Source: Bacteroidota bacterium (GTDB lineage Bacteria; Bacteroidota; Bacteroidia; Sphingobacteriales; Sphingobacteriaceae). Taken from it: DNA of 64,000 nt. Position numbers and translations under genes: made by a program. The stretch's first letter is position 1. Each line of letters opens with the position of its first letter. The DNA lies in assembly GCA_013286235.1 (NCBI GenBank), contig JABDGE010000006.1:1-64000 (forward strand), read 5' to 3'. The notes beneath the pieces are model-generated. The model was not told where the DNA came from. It saw only the letters and a program-made list of their open reading frames with translations, and did not search any database. Below are positions 20,465 to 30,594 of the stretch, piece by piece.

Positions 20465-22351
20465 TTATTTTACTTGTTCGTTGGCTTTGTTAGTAACGGT
20501 CCATTTATTGTATTCTTCCAGCCCTTCGGGGTTATCCTCGAAGTCGTGCGGAAGGTTTGAGCTCATTGTTTGCGAGAAAGGCACGGTTTGAGGGATAAAA
20601 TCCTCGTCGGCGCCCGGCTTGCTGTAATCATACGGCCAGCGGTAAACGGTTGGTATTTCGCCAATCCAGTTACCATGGTGGTGCTCGATAGGAGCTGTCC
20701 ATTCCAGCGTGTTTGACTGCCAGGGGTTCTGTATCGTCTTTTTACCCCAGAATATGGAATAAATAAAGTTTACGATGAATGCGATCTGCGCTGCGCCGGT
20801 CATAAAGGCCGCCCATGTGATAAATACGTTCACAGATAACCAACGCGCCATCGACGGGAATTCAGTGAAGGCGTAATATCGACGCGGAACGCCATCTAAA
20901 CCCATAAAGTGCATGGGGAAGAACACGAGGTAAGCTCCGATGAAGGTTATCCAAAAGTGCAGGTATCCCAAACGCTCGTCCATCATACGACGGAACATTT
21001 TCGGGAACCAGTGGTACACACCGGCAAGCATACCGAATATAGCGGCGGAACCCATTACCAGGTGGAAGTGGGCAACCACGAAATAGGTATCGTGCAAAGT
21101 AATGTCAAGAGCGGAGTTACCCAGGAAAATACCGGTTAAACCACCAGAGATAAAAAAGGAAACCATACCGATGGCAAATAACATGCCCGGCGTGAACCGG
21201 ATGTTGCCCCGCCAAAGCGTAGCCAGCCAGTTGAACGTTTTTACAGCCGATGGTACAGCAATAATGAGCGTGGTGATCATGAACACACCGCCGAGGAAGG
21301 GGTTCATGCCGGTGACGAACATGTGGTGGCCCCATACGATGAACGACAGTACGGCGATACCGATGAGCGAGTAAACCATCGCGTGGTATCCAAAGATAGG
21401 TTTACGCGAATTTACAGCTAGCACCTCGGACGAGATACCCATTGCCGGCATGATAATGATATATACTTCGGGGTGACCGAGGAACCAGAATAAGTGTTCG
21501 AACAAGATCGGACTGCCGCCTTCAAATGGCTGAACGGTGCCGTTCAATACAATGTCTGAAAGATAAAAGCTTGTGCCAAAGCTGCGGTCGAAAATAAGGA
21601 GCACTACGCCGGCAACCAATACCGGGAACGAAAGCACACCTAAAACAGCGGTAAGGAAAAGGGCCCACACCGTTAAAGGCATTTTCCACAGGTCCATACC
21701 TTTGGTGCGCATGTTCAATACGGTACTGATGTAGTTGATACCACCCATCAGCGAGGATCCTATAAAGCAAACCATGCTGACTAACCAGAGAGTCATACCT
21801 TCAGCAGAACCAGGCATCGCCTTTGGTAAAGCTGATAGTGGCGGATATACGGTCCAGCCGCCGCTTGCGGGGCCTTTTTGTACAAAGAATGATGAAAGCA
21901 TGATGATACTGGCGGCGAGGAAAAACCAATAAGAGAGCATGTTTACAAATGGCGAGGCCATATCGCGGGCGCCCACCTGCAGCGGGATCAGCAAATTGGC
22001 GAAAGTACCGCTTAAGCCTGCAGTTAACACGAAAAATACCATGATGGTACCGTGTATGGTAACCAGCGACATATAAAAATCGGGGCTAAGACGGCCACCC
22101 GGCGCAAAACGACCCAGTAAAGTTTCCAATAGCGGGAAGGTTTTATCGGGGTAAGCTAATTGTATCCTGAACAACAGGGAAAGACACATGCCGATGAAAG
22201 CCATGGTAATACCTGTGATAAGGAATTGCTTGGCGATCATCTTATGGTCCTGGCTGAACACATAAGTATTAAGGAAAGTTGCTTTATGATGGTGTTCGTG
22301 ACCTTCTTCGTGATGTACCAACCCGTGATCGTGAACTGCTAATGTTGACAT
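20465..22351 (-). CDS. ctaD: Cytochrome c oxidase subunit I
   Basis: WFLGHPEVYIIIMPAMG, HHMFVTGM, HDTYFVVAHFHLVMG. Confidence 0.97.
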   Translation of the reverse strand: MSTLAVHDHGLVHHEEGHEHHHKATFLNTYVFSQDHKMIAKQFLITGITMAFIGMCLSLLFRIQLAYPDKTFPLLETLLGRFAPGGRLSPDFYMSLVTIHGTIMVFFVLTAGLSGTFANLLIPLQVGARDMASPFVNMLSYWFFLAASIIMLSSFFVQKGPASGGWTVYPPLSALPKAMPGSAEGMTLWLVSMVCFIGSSLMGGINYISTVLNMRTKGMDLWKMPLTVWALFLTAVLGVLSFPVLVAGVVLLIFDRSFGTSFYLSDIVLNGTVQPFEGGSPILFEHLFWFLGHPEVYIIIMPAMGISSEVLAVNSRKPIFGYHAMVYSLIGIAVLSFIVWGHHMFVTGMNPFLGGVFMITTLIIAVPSAVKTFNWLATLWRGNIRFTPGMLFAIGMVSFFISGGLTGIFLGNSALDITLHDTYFVVAHFHLVMGSAAIFGMLAGVYHWFPKMFRRMMDERLGYLHFWITFIGAYLVFFPMHFMGLDGVPRRYYAFTEFPSMARWLSVNVFITWAAFMTGAAQIAFIVNFIYSIFWGKKTIQNPWQSNTLEWTAPIEHHHGNWIGEIPTVYRWPYDYSKPGADEDFIPQTVPFSQTMSSNLPHDFEDNPEGLEEYNKWTVTNKANEQVK

Positions 22352-22371
22352 AATCGCTAATCTTTGTTATA

Positions 22372-23574
22372 TTAATTGTTTAACGCTAACCTGCTTGCTG
22401 CAGCCGGAACTGATTTTTCTGAAGCCAGCTTTAATTGTTGTTTTAATTGTGGTGTTAAGTATGGTTTTTGGTGCGAGATCCAGTCCTGGTATTCGGCCTG
22501 GGATACCACCCTGACAACTTTTTGCATGTTATAGTGGATACCGCCACATATTTTGTTGCAGTAAAGCAGAAATTCAAAGTTCGGATTGTCTGTTTCCACA
22601 CGCATTTGCGCAGTAGTTATGGTTGGGGTAAACCTGAAGAATGTTGGCAATCCCGGCACGGCATTCAGCTGTACGCGGAAGTGCGGCATAAATACGCTAT
22701 GGATCACATCCTGCGCGTGGATATTTAACCTTACCGGCGTGTTAACCGGCAATACCAGCGTGTCGGCCTGCAGGTCATCTAAACTATAACGATCTTTAAA
22801 ATCGATGCCCAATACGTTCAGCGGGCTGGAGAGAGTGTAATTTACAGTTCCAAGTTTTCCATCGGGACCAGGGTAACGGAGTTCCCATTTAAACTGGTGG
22901 CCGGTAACATCGATGTTTAAGTCGCCTTTTTGCTCATCGGAGTTCATTACTTTTTGCCAGGTGAAAAATCCGAACACCACCAGCACCGTAAGCACGATGG
23001 CCGGGATAATGGTCCATAATTTTTCAATGGTATTGTTATGGGGCAAATAGTAGCCCTTGCGTTTTTCGGAACCACGGTATACAAATGCAAAGCCAAACAG
23101 TAATATTTGGGTAATAACAAAGACGATGAGCGTTAAGATGGTTGTTACGTTAAACATGGTATCGATTTCGCCGCCATGTGCCGAGGCCGCTACCGGAAGT
23201 TTCATGCTCCCCTGGACGAATATCGACCAAAATGCGCCATACATACCTGCAATAAGGAATACGAGGCAGATAATGCCCATAAAGCCGTTCCAGTTTATGC
23301 CCTTTTTACCCTGCATTTTCTGGGTAATGTCATAAACCTTTAATATCCTGCCAACAATGGCAAGGCAAACGCAGCCGACCAGGAATAACAATGTGTAATA
23401 TAATACGCCTGTCCACATTGCGCTGTTAGCCATGGAGTCGGGCGATCCGGGCGTTGTTGTGCCCTGGGCAACCGCAGTAGTAGCATCCTGTGCCATCACC
23501 GTCGTGCCAAACAGCATTAGCGCCGCCAGGAGCGGATATATTTTTTTAGATCTTATTACTTTTTTGAATGCCAT
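22372..23574 (-). CDS. ctaC: Cytochrome c oxidase subunit II
   Basis: ORF 22372..23838; start preferred at MAFKKVIRSKKIYPLL (23574); CuA motif CNKICGGIHYNM. Confidence 0.94.
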   Translation of the reverse strand: MAFKKVIRSKKIYPLLAALMLFGTTVMAQDATTAVAQGTTTPGSPDSMANSAMWTGVLYYTLLFLVGCVCLAIVGRILKVYDITQKMQGKKGINWNGFMGIICLVFLIAGMYGAFWSIFVQGSMKLPVAASAHGGEIDTMFNVTTILTLIVFVITQILLFGFAFVYRGSEKRKGYYLPHNNTIEKLWTIIPAIVLTVLVVFGFFTWQKVMNSDEQKGDLNIDVTGHQFKWELRYPGPDGKLGTVNYTLSSPLNVLGIDFKDRYSLDDLQADTLVLPVNTPVRLNIHAQDVIHSVFMPHFRVQLNAVPGLPTFFRFTPTITTAQMRVETDNPNFEFLLYCNKICGGIHYNMQKVVRVVSQAEYQDWISHQKPYLTPQLKQQLKLASEKSVPAAASRLALNN

Positions 23575-23621
23575 TTTTTTGTCGTTTGGTATTCTGCTTA
23601 TTGTTGCAAATTTAATAATTA

Positions 23622-24890
23622 TTAGATGTGGTGATGCAGGCTCTCTTCCAGGAAGGGGTGCTTCCTGGGAACAAGCGATTTGAATGTGCTCAGCGCGCTC
23701 ATGGTCGTAAACACAAACAATCCAACAAAACCTATAAATATGGTGATTTCGGGGATGCCGATCTCGGTGTACCAGGCTGATTGCGGACCAACGGCGCCCG
23801 GCATGATCATCTGCCAGTAATCCAGCCAGTGACCGCAAATCAGGATTACGCAGGCGGTTTTTAATACTTTAACCGCACGTTTTGAATCGCGCGACATCAA
23901 TACCAGTAAAGGCGTTAAGAAGTTGATGATGATGTTTAACCAGAACCATGGTTTAAACTCGGGTACCCACCGCAGGTAAAAATACGAGGCTTCATCAGGG
24001 ATGTTAGCGTACCAGGTTAACAGGAACTGCGCGAACCAGAGGTAAGTCCAGAATATCGAGAAACCGAACATTAATTGCCCGAGGTTATGCAGGTGATCTT
24101 CGGTAACCCATTGCACGTAACCGTTTTCGCGCAGGCGGATGAGCGTGTACGTAATCACGGATAGGCCCCCAACCCATAATGCTGCAAAGTTATACCAGCC
24201 GAACATGGTTGAAAACCAGTGTGCCTCCAGTGACATGATGGTATCGAAAGCAAACAGCGGCACGGTAAAGCCGAAGATAACGAGGAATATTACCGATACG
24301 TTGAAGCTCTTTTTATAGTTGAACATGCCGCCCAATGCATCTTCATTTTCGGAATACTTGATCAGCAAACGGCCGAGGATTGCGTAGGAAACCAGGTAAA
24401 AAATAATGCGGATGAGGAAGAAGGGGATATTTAAGAAACCTGATTTTTTGGTGATCACCGCATCGTAATTAACGCTTCCGGGTGTGGTTATCCCTTTTAA
24501 TGCCCATGCCTTGTACAGGTAGGGCAGTGTAGTTTGTTTACCATATTCGTTCAAGCCGGTATGGGTGATGAATAGGCCGCCGAGGATGATAGCCAGCAGG
24601 ATAGCTGCTGCGATCGGCAATGTTTTACCAAATGCCTGTGGGATCCGCAGAATGGAAGCCGACCAACCGGCCTGTGCAACATATTGCACGGCGCAAAAGA
24701 ATATGCCGCAAATACAAACACAGGTAAAGTAGTAACCCATCAATAGCAGGTTTGCAAAGGTGCGTTCGCCACCAAAAACAACAAAGCTGAATATAGCGCC
24801 AATCACGCCAACTGCTATCATGATAAGGCTCCAGCTTTTAGCTTTCCCCTGGAATTTAAATATTTCGTCGAAACTATGAGAAGTCTTCAT
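23622..24890 (-). CDS. actF: Alternative complex III subunit ActF (quinol:cytochrome c oxidoreductase membrane subunit)
   Basis: Multi-TM, GWYNFAALWVGGLSVITYTLIRLRENGY, operon position. Confidence 0.9.
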   Translation of the reverse strand: MKTSHSFDEIFKFQGKAKSWSLIMIAVGVIGAIFSFVVFGGERTFANLLLMGYYFTCVCICGIFFCAVQYVAQAGWSASILRIPQAFGKTLPIAAAILLAIILGGLFITHTGLNEYGKQTTLPYLYKAWALKGITTPGSVNYDAVITKKSGFLNIPFFLIRIIFYLVSYAILGRLLIKYSENEDALGGMFNYKKSFNVSVIFLVIFGFTVPLFAFDTIMSLEAHWFSTMFGWYNFAALWVGGLSVITYTLIRLRENGYVQWVTEDHLHNLGQLMFGFSIFWTYLWFAQFLLTWYANIPDEASYFYLRWVPEFKPWFWLNIIINFLTPLLVLMSRDSKRAVKVLKTACVILICGHWLDYWQMIMPGAVGPQSAWYTEIGIPEITIFIGFVGLFVFTTMSALSTFKSLVPRKHPFLEESLHHHI

Positions 24891-24903
24891 TTAAAAAACG
24901 TGC

Positions 24904-25488
24904 TTATAAAGTTTGTAAATGGTGAACATACATGATCACTTTCCAGCGCTCAGTCGGATCAAGCTGTGAAGCATAGGACCCCATTGCATTCAACCCATAA
25001 GTAATTGTATGATAAATTTTACCGTCGGTAAGGTCTTTCATGGCGCCGCCGCGTGACGAGGTACCTTTTGAGTACGATGGGGGGGCAGGGAAGCCGTGTG
25101 CAACTACCAAACCATCGCCCTGGCCGTTAACACCATGACATGGAGAGCAGAAATGCAGGAACAATATTTTCCCTTCGGCATAATTTGCCTGGGTTTGCGG
25201 CAGCGTGGTTTTCACTTCATCGCTTGCAGCGAGGTAGCCGTCCTTGGTATTTGGATAGTCAAAACGGACAAAGCCAATCGGGGTGGTTCCGGCAGGCGGA
25301 AGCTGCGCGGTTTTGCCATCCTTAAAATTGGGGTTCTTTTGATCCGGATCGTATGCAATATGCTCATACATATTGGGGGCGTATTCCCAGCCGGTGCTGC
25401 GCTTGTCATTGCAGGACGATACGGCGATCAATGCAGTAACGGCGACAGCGATGGTTCCCAATATTTTTATCTTATTCATAGCTAACAT
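24904..25488 (-). CDS. actE: ActE mono-heme cytochrome c subunit
   Basis: Lipobox-like SSCN, heme motif CSPCHG. Confidence 0.9.
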   Translation of the reverse strand: MLAMNKIKILGTIAVAVTALIAVSSCNDKRSTGWEYAPNMYEHIAYDPDQKNPNFKDGKTAQLPPAGTTPIGFVRFDYPNTKDGYLAASDEVKTTLPQTQANYAEGKILFLHFCSPCHGVNGQGDGLVVAHGFPAPPSYSKGTSSRGGAMKDLTDGKIYHTITYGLNAMGSYASQLDPTERWKVIMYVHHLQTL

Positions 25489-26008
25489 ATTTTCTGTCGT
25501 TATGCTTCACTTCTACAGCGCCTGCTTCTTTTAATATTTTTGTTATATCCTCATGCGGGGTGTTTCCTTTTGCATCTATCGCGATCACAAAACGGTCGTC
25601 TGTCGCCCGCAGGTCCATTACCCTCGGCGTACGGCCGGGGAACAAGTGTGTGGCGTAGAAGAAAGTGAGCGTCATACCGAAGGCGGTGAACAATACGGTC
25701 CATTCAAATGTGATGGGTACAAAGTCGGGTATGGCAAAAGCCGGTTTGCCGCCAATATTCATCGGCCAGTCATGCACCAGCATGTAATAAGCCATACTGA
25801 ATATGGTTGTACCGCCCAGGCAGCCGAACATAAATGCTGCATAACCGAGGCGCGAATCCTTTATGCCTAATTTTCTTTCGATGCCGTGGATAGGCATAGG
25901 GGTGAAGACATCGTATATAGGTACGCTGTTTTTTTGCAAAAGGTCGATCCCGTGCATCATTTCATCAGGATCAGCAAAAAGGCCTAAAATATATTTGGTT
26001 TTACTCAT
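25472..26008 (-). CDS. actD: ActD (DUF3341)
   Basis: ILGLFADPDEMMHGIDLLQKNSVPIYDVFTPMPIHGIE. Confidence 0.93.
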   Translation of the reverse strand: MSKTKYILGLFADPDEMMHGIDLLQKNSVPIYDVFTPMPIHGIERKLGIKDSRLGYAAFMFGCLGGTTIFSMAYYMLVHDWPMNIGGKPAFAIPDFVPITFEWTVLFTAFGMTLTFFYATHLFPGRTPRVMDLRATDDRFVIAIDAKGNTPHEDITKILKEAGAVEVKHNDRKYVSYE

Positions 26009-26010
26009 TT

Positions 26011-27483
26011 TTATACTTTTTGATAATCAGCAATTTCAACGCTATCAAATTTAACCAGCGAATCCTTGTAGTATTTTACCTGCTCGGGGTCGAGGTCGCC
26101 ATGGGCCAGTAATTTTTTCTTCGCCTGCTCGCTCGTGCTCTTCAGGATCAGCTTCACTTCGCCCATTGCTATGGATGGCAATACGCGTATGAACAGCAGG
26201 AACATGGTGAAGAACAAACCAATCGAACCGATAAATACGCTCATATCAACCCAGGTTGGGTGAAACATAGCCCAGCTTGAAGGAAGGAAGTCGCGGTGAA
26301 GCGAAACAACGATGATCACAAACCTTTCGAACCACATACCGATGTTTACCACGATAGACAGTACCCAGGAAATCGGGATATTTCTGCGGACGGATTTAAA
26401 CCACATCAGCTGGGTCATCAGTACGTTACAGCCATACATCATACAGCCAGCCCACCAGTACGGACCGATAAACCTGTTGAGGAAGGTATAACGTTCGTAT
26501 TCGTTGCCTGAATAGTAGGCAATGAAGAACTCTGTAAGATAAGCCACACCAACAATAGACCCCGTTAACAGGATGATCTTGTTCATGGCCTCGATGTGGA
26601 ACATCGTGATATAATTCTCCAGCCCTAAAACCTTGCGCGTCACCAGCAACAGTGTTTGCACCATGGCAAAACCGGAGAAGATAGCCCCCGCGACGAAGTA
26701 TGGCGGGAAGATGGTGGTATGCCAGCCAGGTTCCAGCGAGGTGGCAAAGTCCATGGATACGATGGTGTGAACCGAAAGTACCAGCGGTGTCGATATACCT
26801 GCCAGGATCAAACAAACGGTTTCAAAACGCTGCCAGGTTTTTACCGAACCTGTCCAGCCGAATGACATTACCGAATATATTTTTTGACGGATGCCGGTTG
26901 CGCGGTCGCGGATACTTGCCAGATCGGGCAAAAGGCCTGTGTACCAGAACACCAATGAAACCGAGAAATAAGTCGATATTGCAAATACGTCCCAAACCAG
27001 CGGTGAGTTAAAGTTCACCCAGATAGAGCCGAACTGGTTTGGCAGCGGCAATGGCCAGTATGCTAACCAGGGGCGGCCCATGTGCGAAACAACGTAAGTG
27101 GCGGCACAGATCACCGCGAAGATAGTCATGGCCTCCGCGGAGCGGTTGATGGAGTTACGCCAGTTTTGACGGAAGAGCAGCAAGATGGCCGAGATAAGTG
27201 TTCCGGCGTGACCAATACCTACCCACCACACAAAGCCGGTGATGTCCCAGGCCCAGCCCACTGTTTTGTTAAGGCCCCATTCGCCTATGCCGTACCAAAA
27301 TGTCCAGCTTACGGCAAAAACCCAAAGGCTTGCGCCCAGGGAGGCTATCGTAAAGCCGATCCACCAGGCCCGGCCGGGCATATTTTCCACGGGACGCAAA
27401 ACATCATTAGTGATTTGCGCGTAGGTAATATTGTCGCCCGTGATTAAGGGTTCTCTTATTATTGATTCGCTATGAGATGCCAT
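26011..27483 (-). CDS. actC: ActC, NrfD/polysulfide reductase-like membrane subunit
   Basis: Multi-[23 protein letters not shown]. Confidence 0.93.
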   Translation of the reverse strand: MASHSESIIREPLITGDNITYAQITNDVLRPVENMPGRAWWIGFTIASLGASLWVFAVSWTFWYGIGEWGLNKTVGWAWDITGFVWWVGIGHAGTLISAILLLFRQNWRNSINRSAEAMTIFAVICAATYVVSHMGRPWLAYWPLPLPNQFGSIWVNFNSPLVWDVFAISTYFSVSLVFWYTGLLPDLASIRDRATGIRQKIYSVMSFGWTGSVKTWQRFETVCLILAGISTPLVLSVHTIVSMDFATSLEPGWHTTIFPPYFVAGAIFSGFAMVQTLLLVTRKVLGLENYITMFHIEAMNKIILLTGSIVGVAYLTEFFIAYYSGNEYERYTFLNRFIGPYWWAGCMMYGCNVLMTQLMWFKSVRRNIPISWVLSIVVNIGMWFERFVIIVVSLHRDFLPSSWAMFHPTWVDMSVFIGSIGLFFTMFLLFIRVLPSIAMGEVKLILKSTSEQAKKKLLAHGDLDPEQVKYYKDSLVKFDSVEIADYQKV

Positions 27484-27502
27484 ATTTTATCCCTGTTGTA
27501 TT

Positions 27503-30500
27503 TTAAGCTTCTGTTTCTGTAATATTTCTAACCTTTACCTGGTAACCTACGCCCGGCTGCGTACCCAATTCTTCCAAAACATAGTAAGTTCTGTCGCTCT
27601 TTAAAGCCTTTGAAACTTCGGAGTTCGGATCGTTGGCATCGCCCATCACGATAGCGTTGGCAGGGCAGGTTTGCTGGCAGGCAACTTTAACATCGCCGTC
27701 CTTAAGCGGACGTTTTTCGATCTTCGCTTTTAGCTTACCGGCCTGGATGCGCTGTATACACATCGAGCATTTTTCCATTACGCCACGGAAACGGGTAACC
27801 ACATCGGGGTTTAGTACAAGCACGGTATGATCGTTTTGGATATAGTTTTCGAAACGGGCGTCGTTCCAGTAGTTGAACCAGTTAAAGCGGCGCACTTTGT
27901 ACGGACAGTTGTTGGCACAATAACGGGTACCCACGCAACGGTTATAAGCCATGTGGTTCAAGCCTTCGGAAGAGTGAACGGTGGCCAATACCGGGCAAAC
28001 GGTTTCGCAGGGTGCGTGGTCGCAGTGCTGGCATAGCATCGGCTGGTAAACTACCCGGACGTTGTCAAAGTTGTCGAGATTGGCAATTTCGTGCTCCTCG
28101 GTTTTACCACCATCCCCATTGTCGTCAAAGCTATAGTAACGGTCGATCCTGATCCAGTGCATTTCGCGACGGCGGCGAACTTCGTCCTTACCTACCACCG
28201 GAACGTTATTCTCGGCGCTGCAGGCAACCACGCAGGCGCCGCAGCCGGTACAGGCGTTCAGGTCGATGGCCATTACCCAGTTATAGGTAGGGTGCTCATA
28301 TTTTTGCCAGAAAAGGTCGTAATCTTTATGGTCTTCCTCCTCGCCCGAACGTGCGGCAGGGTTTTTAACGTACTCCTTGAAGGTAGCTTCCTTAATGATG
28401 CTGTTACGACCTTCGATAGAGTGGTGTGTTTGCGTTTGTGCCAGCGGCCAGTTATCACCGGTGGGCTTTAAAGTGGCAACACCCGATGTTTGCAGCGTGC
28501 CATTCCGCAGGCTATACAGCGGGAAAGTGTTTTTGCCTACGTTATCGCCAACAGGACCTGAAATGGTGCGTCCGTAGCCTACTGCCAATGAAATGGTCCC
28601 TTGTGCCTGGCCGGGCTGTGATAGTACGGGGATAGTTATGCTGTAGCCGTTTGCCTCGATTTTCACCGCATCGCCATCTTCATAACCCCATTTTTTCATG
28701 TCGGAAGGGGATACGTTAGCATAGTTGTCCCAGGTAACTTTCGATACCGGATCGGGCAACTCCTGCAGCCATGGGTTGTTAGCCCTTTTACCATCGCGCA
28801 GGGCAACTGTTTGGTACAATGCAAATTCTACACTGCCACTTGCTGCCGCCAGCGCTTTGCTGTGGTCGAGTATTTTTTGGCTTACACTGTCTAAAGCATA
28901 AGTGAACGAGTAGGAACCTGCTGCTTTTGGCGCGGCTTTTATAAAGCCGGTTTGCAGCAAAGTTTCCCAGCCCTTCTGACCAGTCAATCCGCCGATTGTC
29001 AATAATTTTTGATCCCAATTGTTGCGCACGTAGGTATAATAATCCTTCGCTGCGCTGCCCGACCATACCAACAGGCTGTGTTCTGCCTGGCGGGTATCAT
29101 AAACCGGGTTGATCGTAGGCTGTAAAATGGTATAATAGCCTTCGAGCGCATTGTCATCGCCCCATGACTCCAGGTAATGGTGGTTTGGCGCAACTGCCGT
29201 GCAAATGTTAGCTGTTTCGTCGTTGTGATCGGAGAAGGATACTGATAGGCGCACTTTTTTGAGGCCGCTTACTACATCCTTGCTCTTGTAATAATCATAA
29301 ACGGGGTTGGCATCAAGGAAGAAAACCGCGTCCACTTCGCCACGGTTCATTTCGGCAACAAATTCGGTGAACTCGCTGTCGTTACCGGCAAACTGGTGCG
29401 ATGGGTTATCCAGATCGATCGTTGTGCCATAGCTGCCAAGCAGGGAGTTGATGGCATTAACCAATATCTGCGTAGCTACATCATTCGAACCGGCAATTAC
29501 AAGGGCTTTTCCTTTTGCGGCAACCAATTCCTTGGCGGCAAGCGCTATGGCATTGGCTGCAACTTTGTTATTTGTTAGCGATGCATCTCCGGGAAGTGTT
29601 TTGCCAGAAATGGCGTTGTATAAGCTGATTAGGGCCGGACCTTCTTCGGACGGTTTGATGGGGATGCGTGCATCGGCATTACTGCCTGTCACGCTCAAAC
29701 CTGTTTCGAAGTGGATATGGCGCGACATTTTCTTCGCTTCCAGCGATTTATTGTTGCGGGTTTGAACGTATTGACGGATAAATTCAACCGGTGATATCCA
29801 GGTGCCCAGGAAATCGGCGCCAAAACTCACGATCACGTCCGCGTTGTCGAAACTATAATGCGGCAATACGGCTTTTCCAAAGCTGTTCTGGTTGCCCTGG
29901 ATGATCCCGGTGTATGACACCGCGTCATAATTGATATGTTTTGCAGTTGGAAACGCAGTGATAAAGTCGGCAATAACCGCCAACGTAGAGGGGCTGGTTA
30001 TGGTAGAAGTTATCAAACGTATGTTCTTGCCGCCTGCTTTGATCGCTGTAAGCTCGTCCTTTATAAAATTATCCAGCTGCTCCCATCCGTAATCGCCGTT
30101 GTTTTTTACAGGATTTTTAAGACGGTTGATATCGTACAAATCGAGTACCGAGGCCTGCGCCCTTGCACTCAAACCGCCTTTTCCGATCAGGTCGTTCGGG
30201 TTGCCTTCCACTTTGATGGGGCGGCCTTCACGGGTTTTTACCAGGATAGCCTGGCCTTCGTAAGTCGAAACGTAAAAATTGGCAACGCCCGGGGTAATTT
30301 CTTCTGGCTTAATCAGGTAAGGCATTGATTTATGAACCGGAACCGGCTGGCACGCTGCCAATGACACTGCGCCAACACCGAAGCCGAGGGCCTTTAAAAA
30401 GTCGCGGCGGGGTGTTTTACCCATTAAACCGCCACCGGTCAAAACGTCTTCTATAGGAATAGGTTCGGCGAATTCGTGTTTGTTCAACTCCACAAACTCC

Positions 30501-30553
30501 GTGGTTTGGTCGAGCTCTTCTAAACCTTTCCAGTATTTTTTATTGCTATCCAT
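27503..30553 (-). CDS. actB: ActB, TAT-exported molybdopterin-oxidoreductase-like/4Fe-4S subunit
   Basis: TAT motif TPRRDFLKALGFGVGAVSLAAC, CTGCGACVVAC and CQHCDHAPCETVCP clusters. Confidence 0.94.
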   Translation of the reverse strand: MDSNKKYWKGLEELDQTTEFVELNKHEFAEPIPIEDVLTGGGLMGKTPRRDFLKALGFGVGAVSLAACQPVPVHKSMPYLIKPEEITPGVANFYVSTYEGQAILVKTREGRPIKVEGNPNDLIGKGGLSARAQASVLDLYDINRLKNPVKNNGDYGWEQLDNFIKDELTAIKAGGKNIRLITSTITSPSTLAVIADFITAFPTAKHINYDAVSYTGIIQGNQNSFGKAVLPHYSFDNADVIVSFGADFLGTWISPVEFIRQYVQTRNNKSLEAKKMSRHIHFETGLSVTGSNADARIPIKPSEEGPALISLYNAISGKTLPGDASLTNNKVAANAIALAAKELVAAKGKALVIAGSNDVATQILVNAINSLLGSYGTTIDLDNPSHQFAGNDSEFTEFVAEMNRGEVDAVFFLDANPVYDYYKSKDVVSGLKKVRLSVSFSDHNDETANICTAVAPNHHYLESWGDDNALEGYYTILQPTINPVYDTRQAEHSLLVWSGSAAKDYYTYVRNNWDQKLLTIGGLTGQKGWETLLQTGFIKAAPKAAGSYSFTYALDSVSQKILDHSKALAAASGSVEFALYQTVALRDGKRANNPWLQELPDPVSKVTWDNYANVSPSDMKKWGYEDGDAVKIEANGYSITIPVLSQPGQAQGTISLAVGYGRTISGPVGDNVGKNTFPLYSLRNGTLQTSGVATLKPTGDNWPLAQTQTHHSIEGRNSIIKEATFKEYVKNPAARSGEEEDHKDYDLFWQKYEHPTYNWVMAIDLNACTGCGACVVACSAENNVPVVGKDEVRRRREMHWIRIDRYYSFDDNGDGGKTEEHEIANLDNFDNVRVVYQPMLCQHCDHAPCETVCPVLATVHSSEGLNHMAYNRCVGTRYCANNCPYKVRRFNWFNYWNDARFENYIQNDHTVLVLNPDVVTRFRGVMEKCSMCIQRIQAGKLKAKIEKRPLKDGDVKVACQQTCPANAIVMGDANDPNSEVSKALKSDRTYYVLEELGTQPGVGYQVKVRNITETEA

Positions 30554-30594
30554 TTAAGCTAACTAAACTGTAATGATAAGTTTCAATCAATGTA

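Noticed and set aside
22372-23838. Extended 488-aa start for CtaC
   Set aside because: First 88 residues are non-membrane, Arg/His-rich out-of-frame ActF sequence; the signal-peptide start at 23574 is better.
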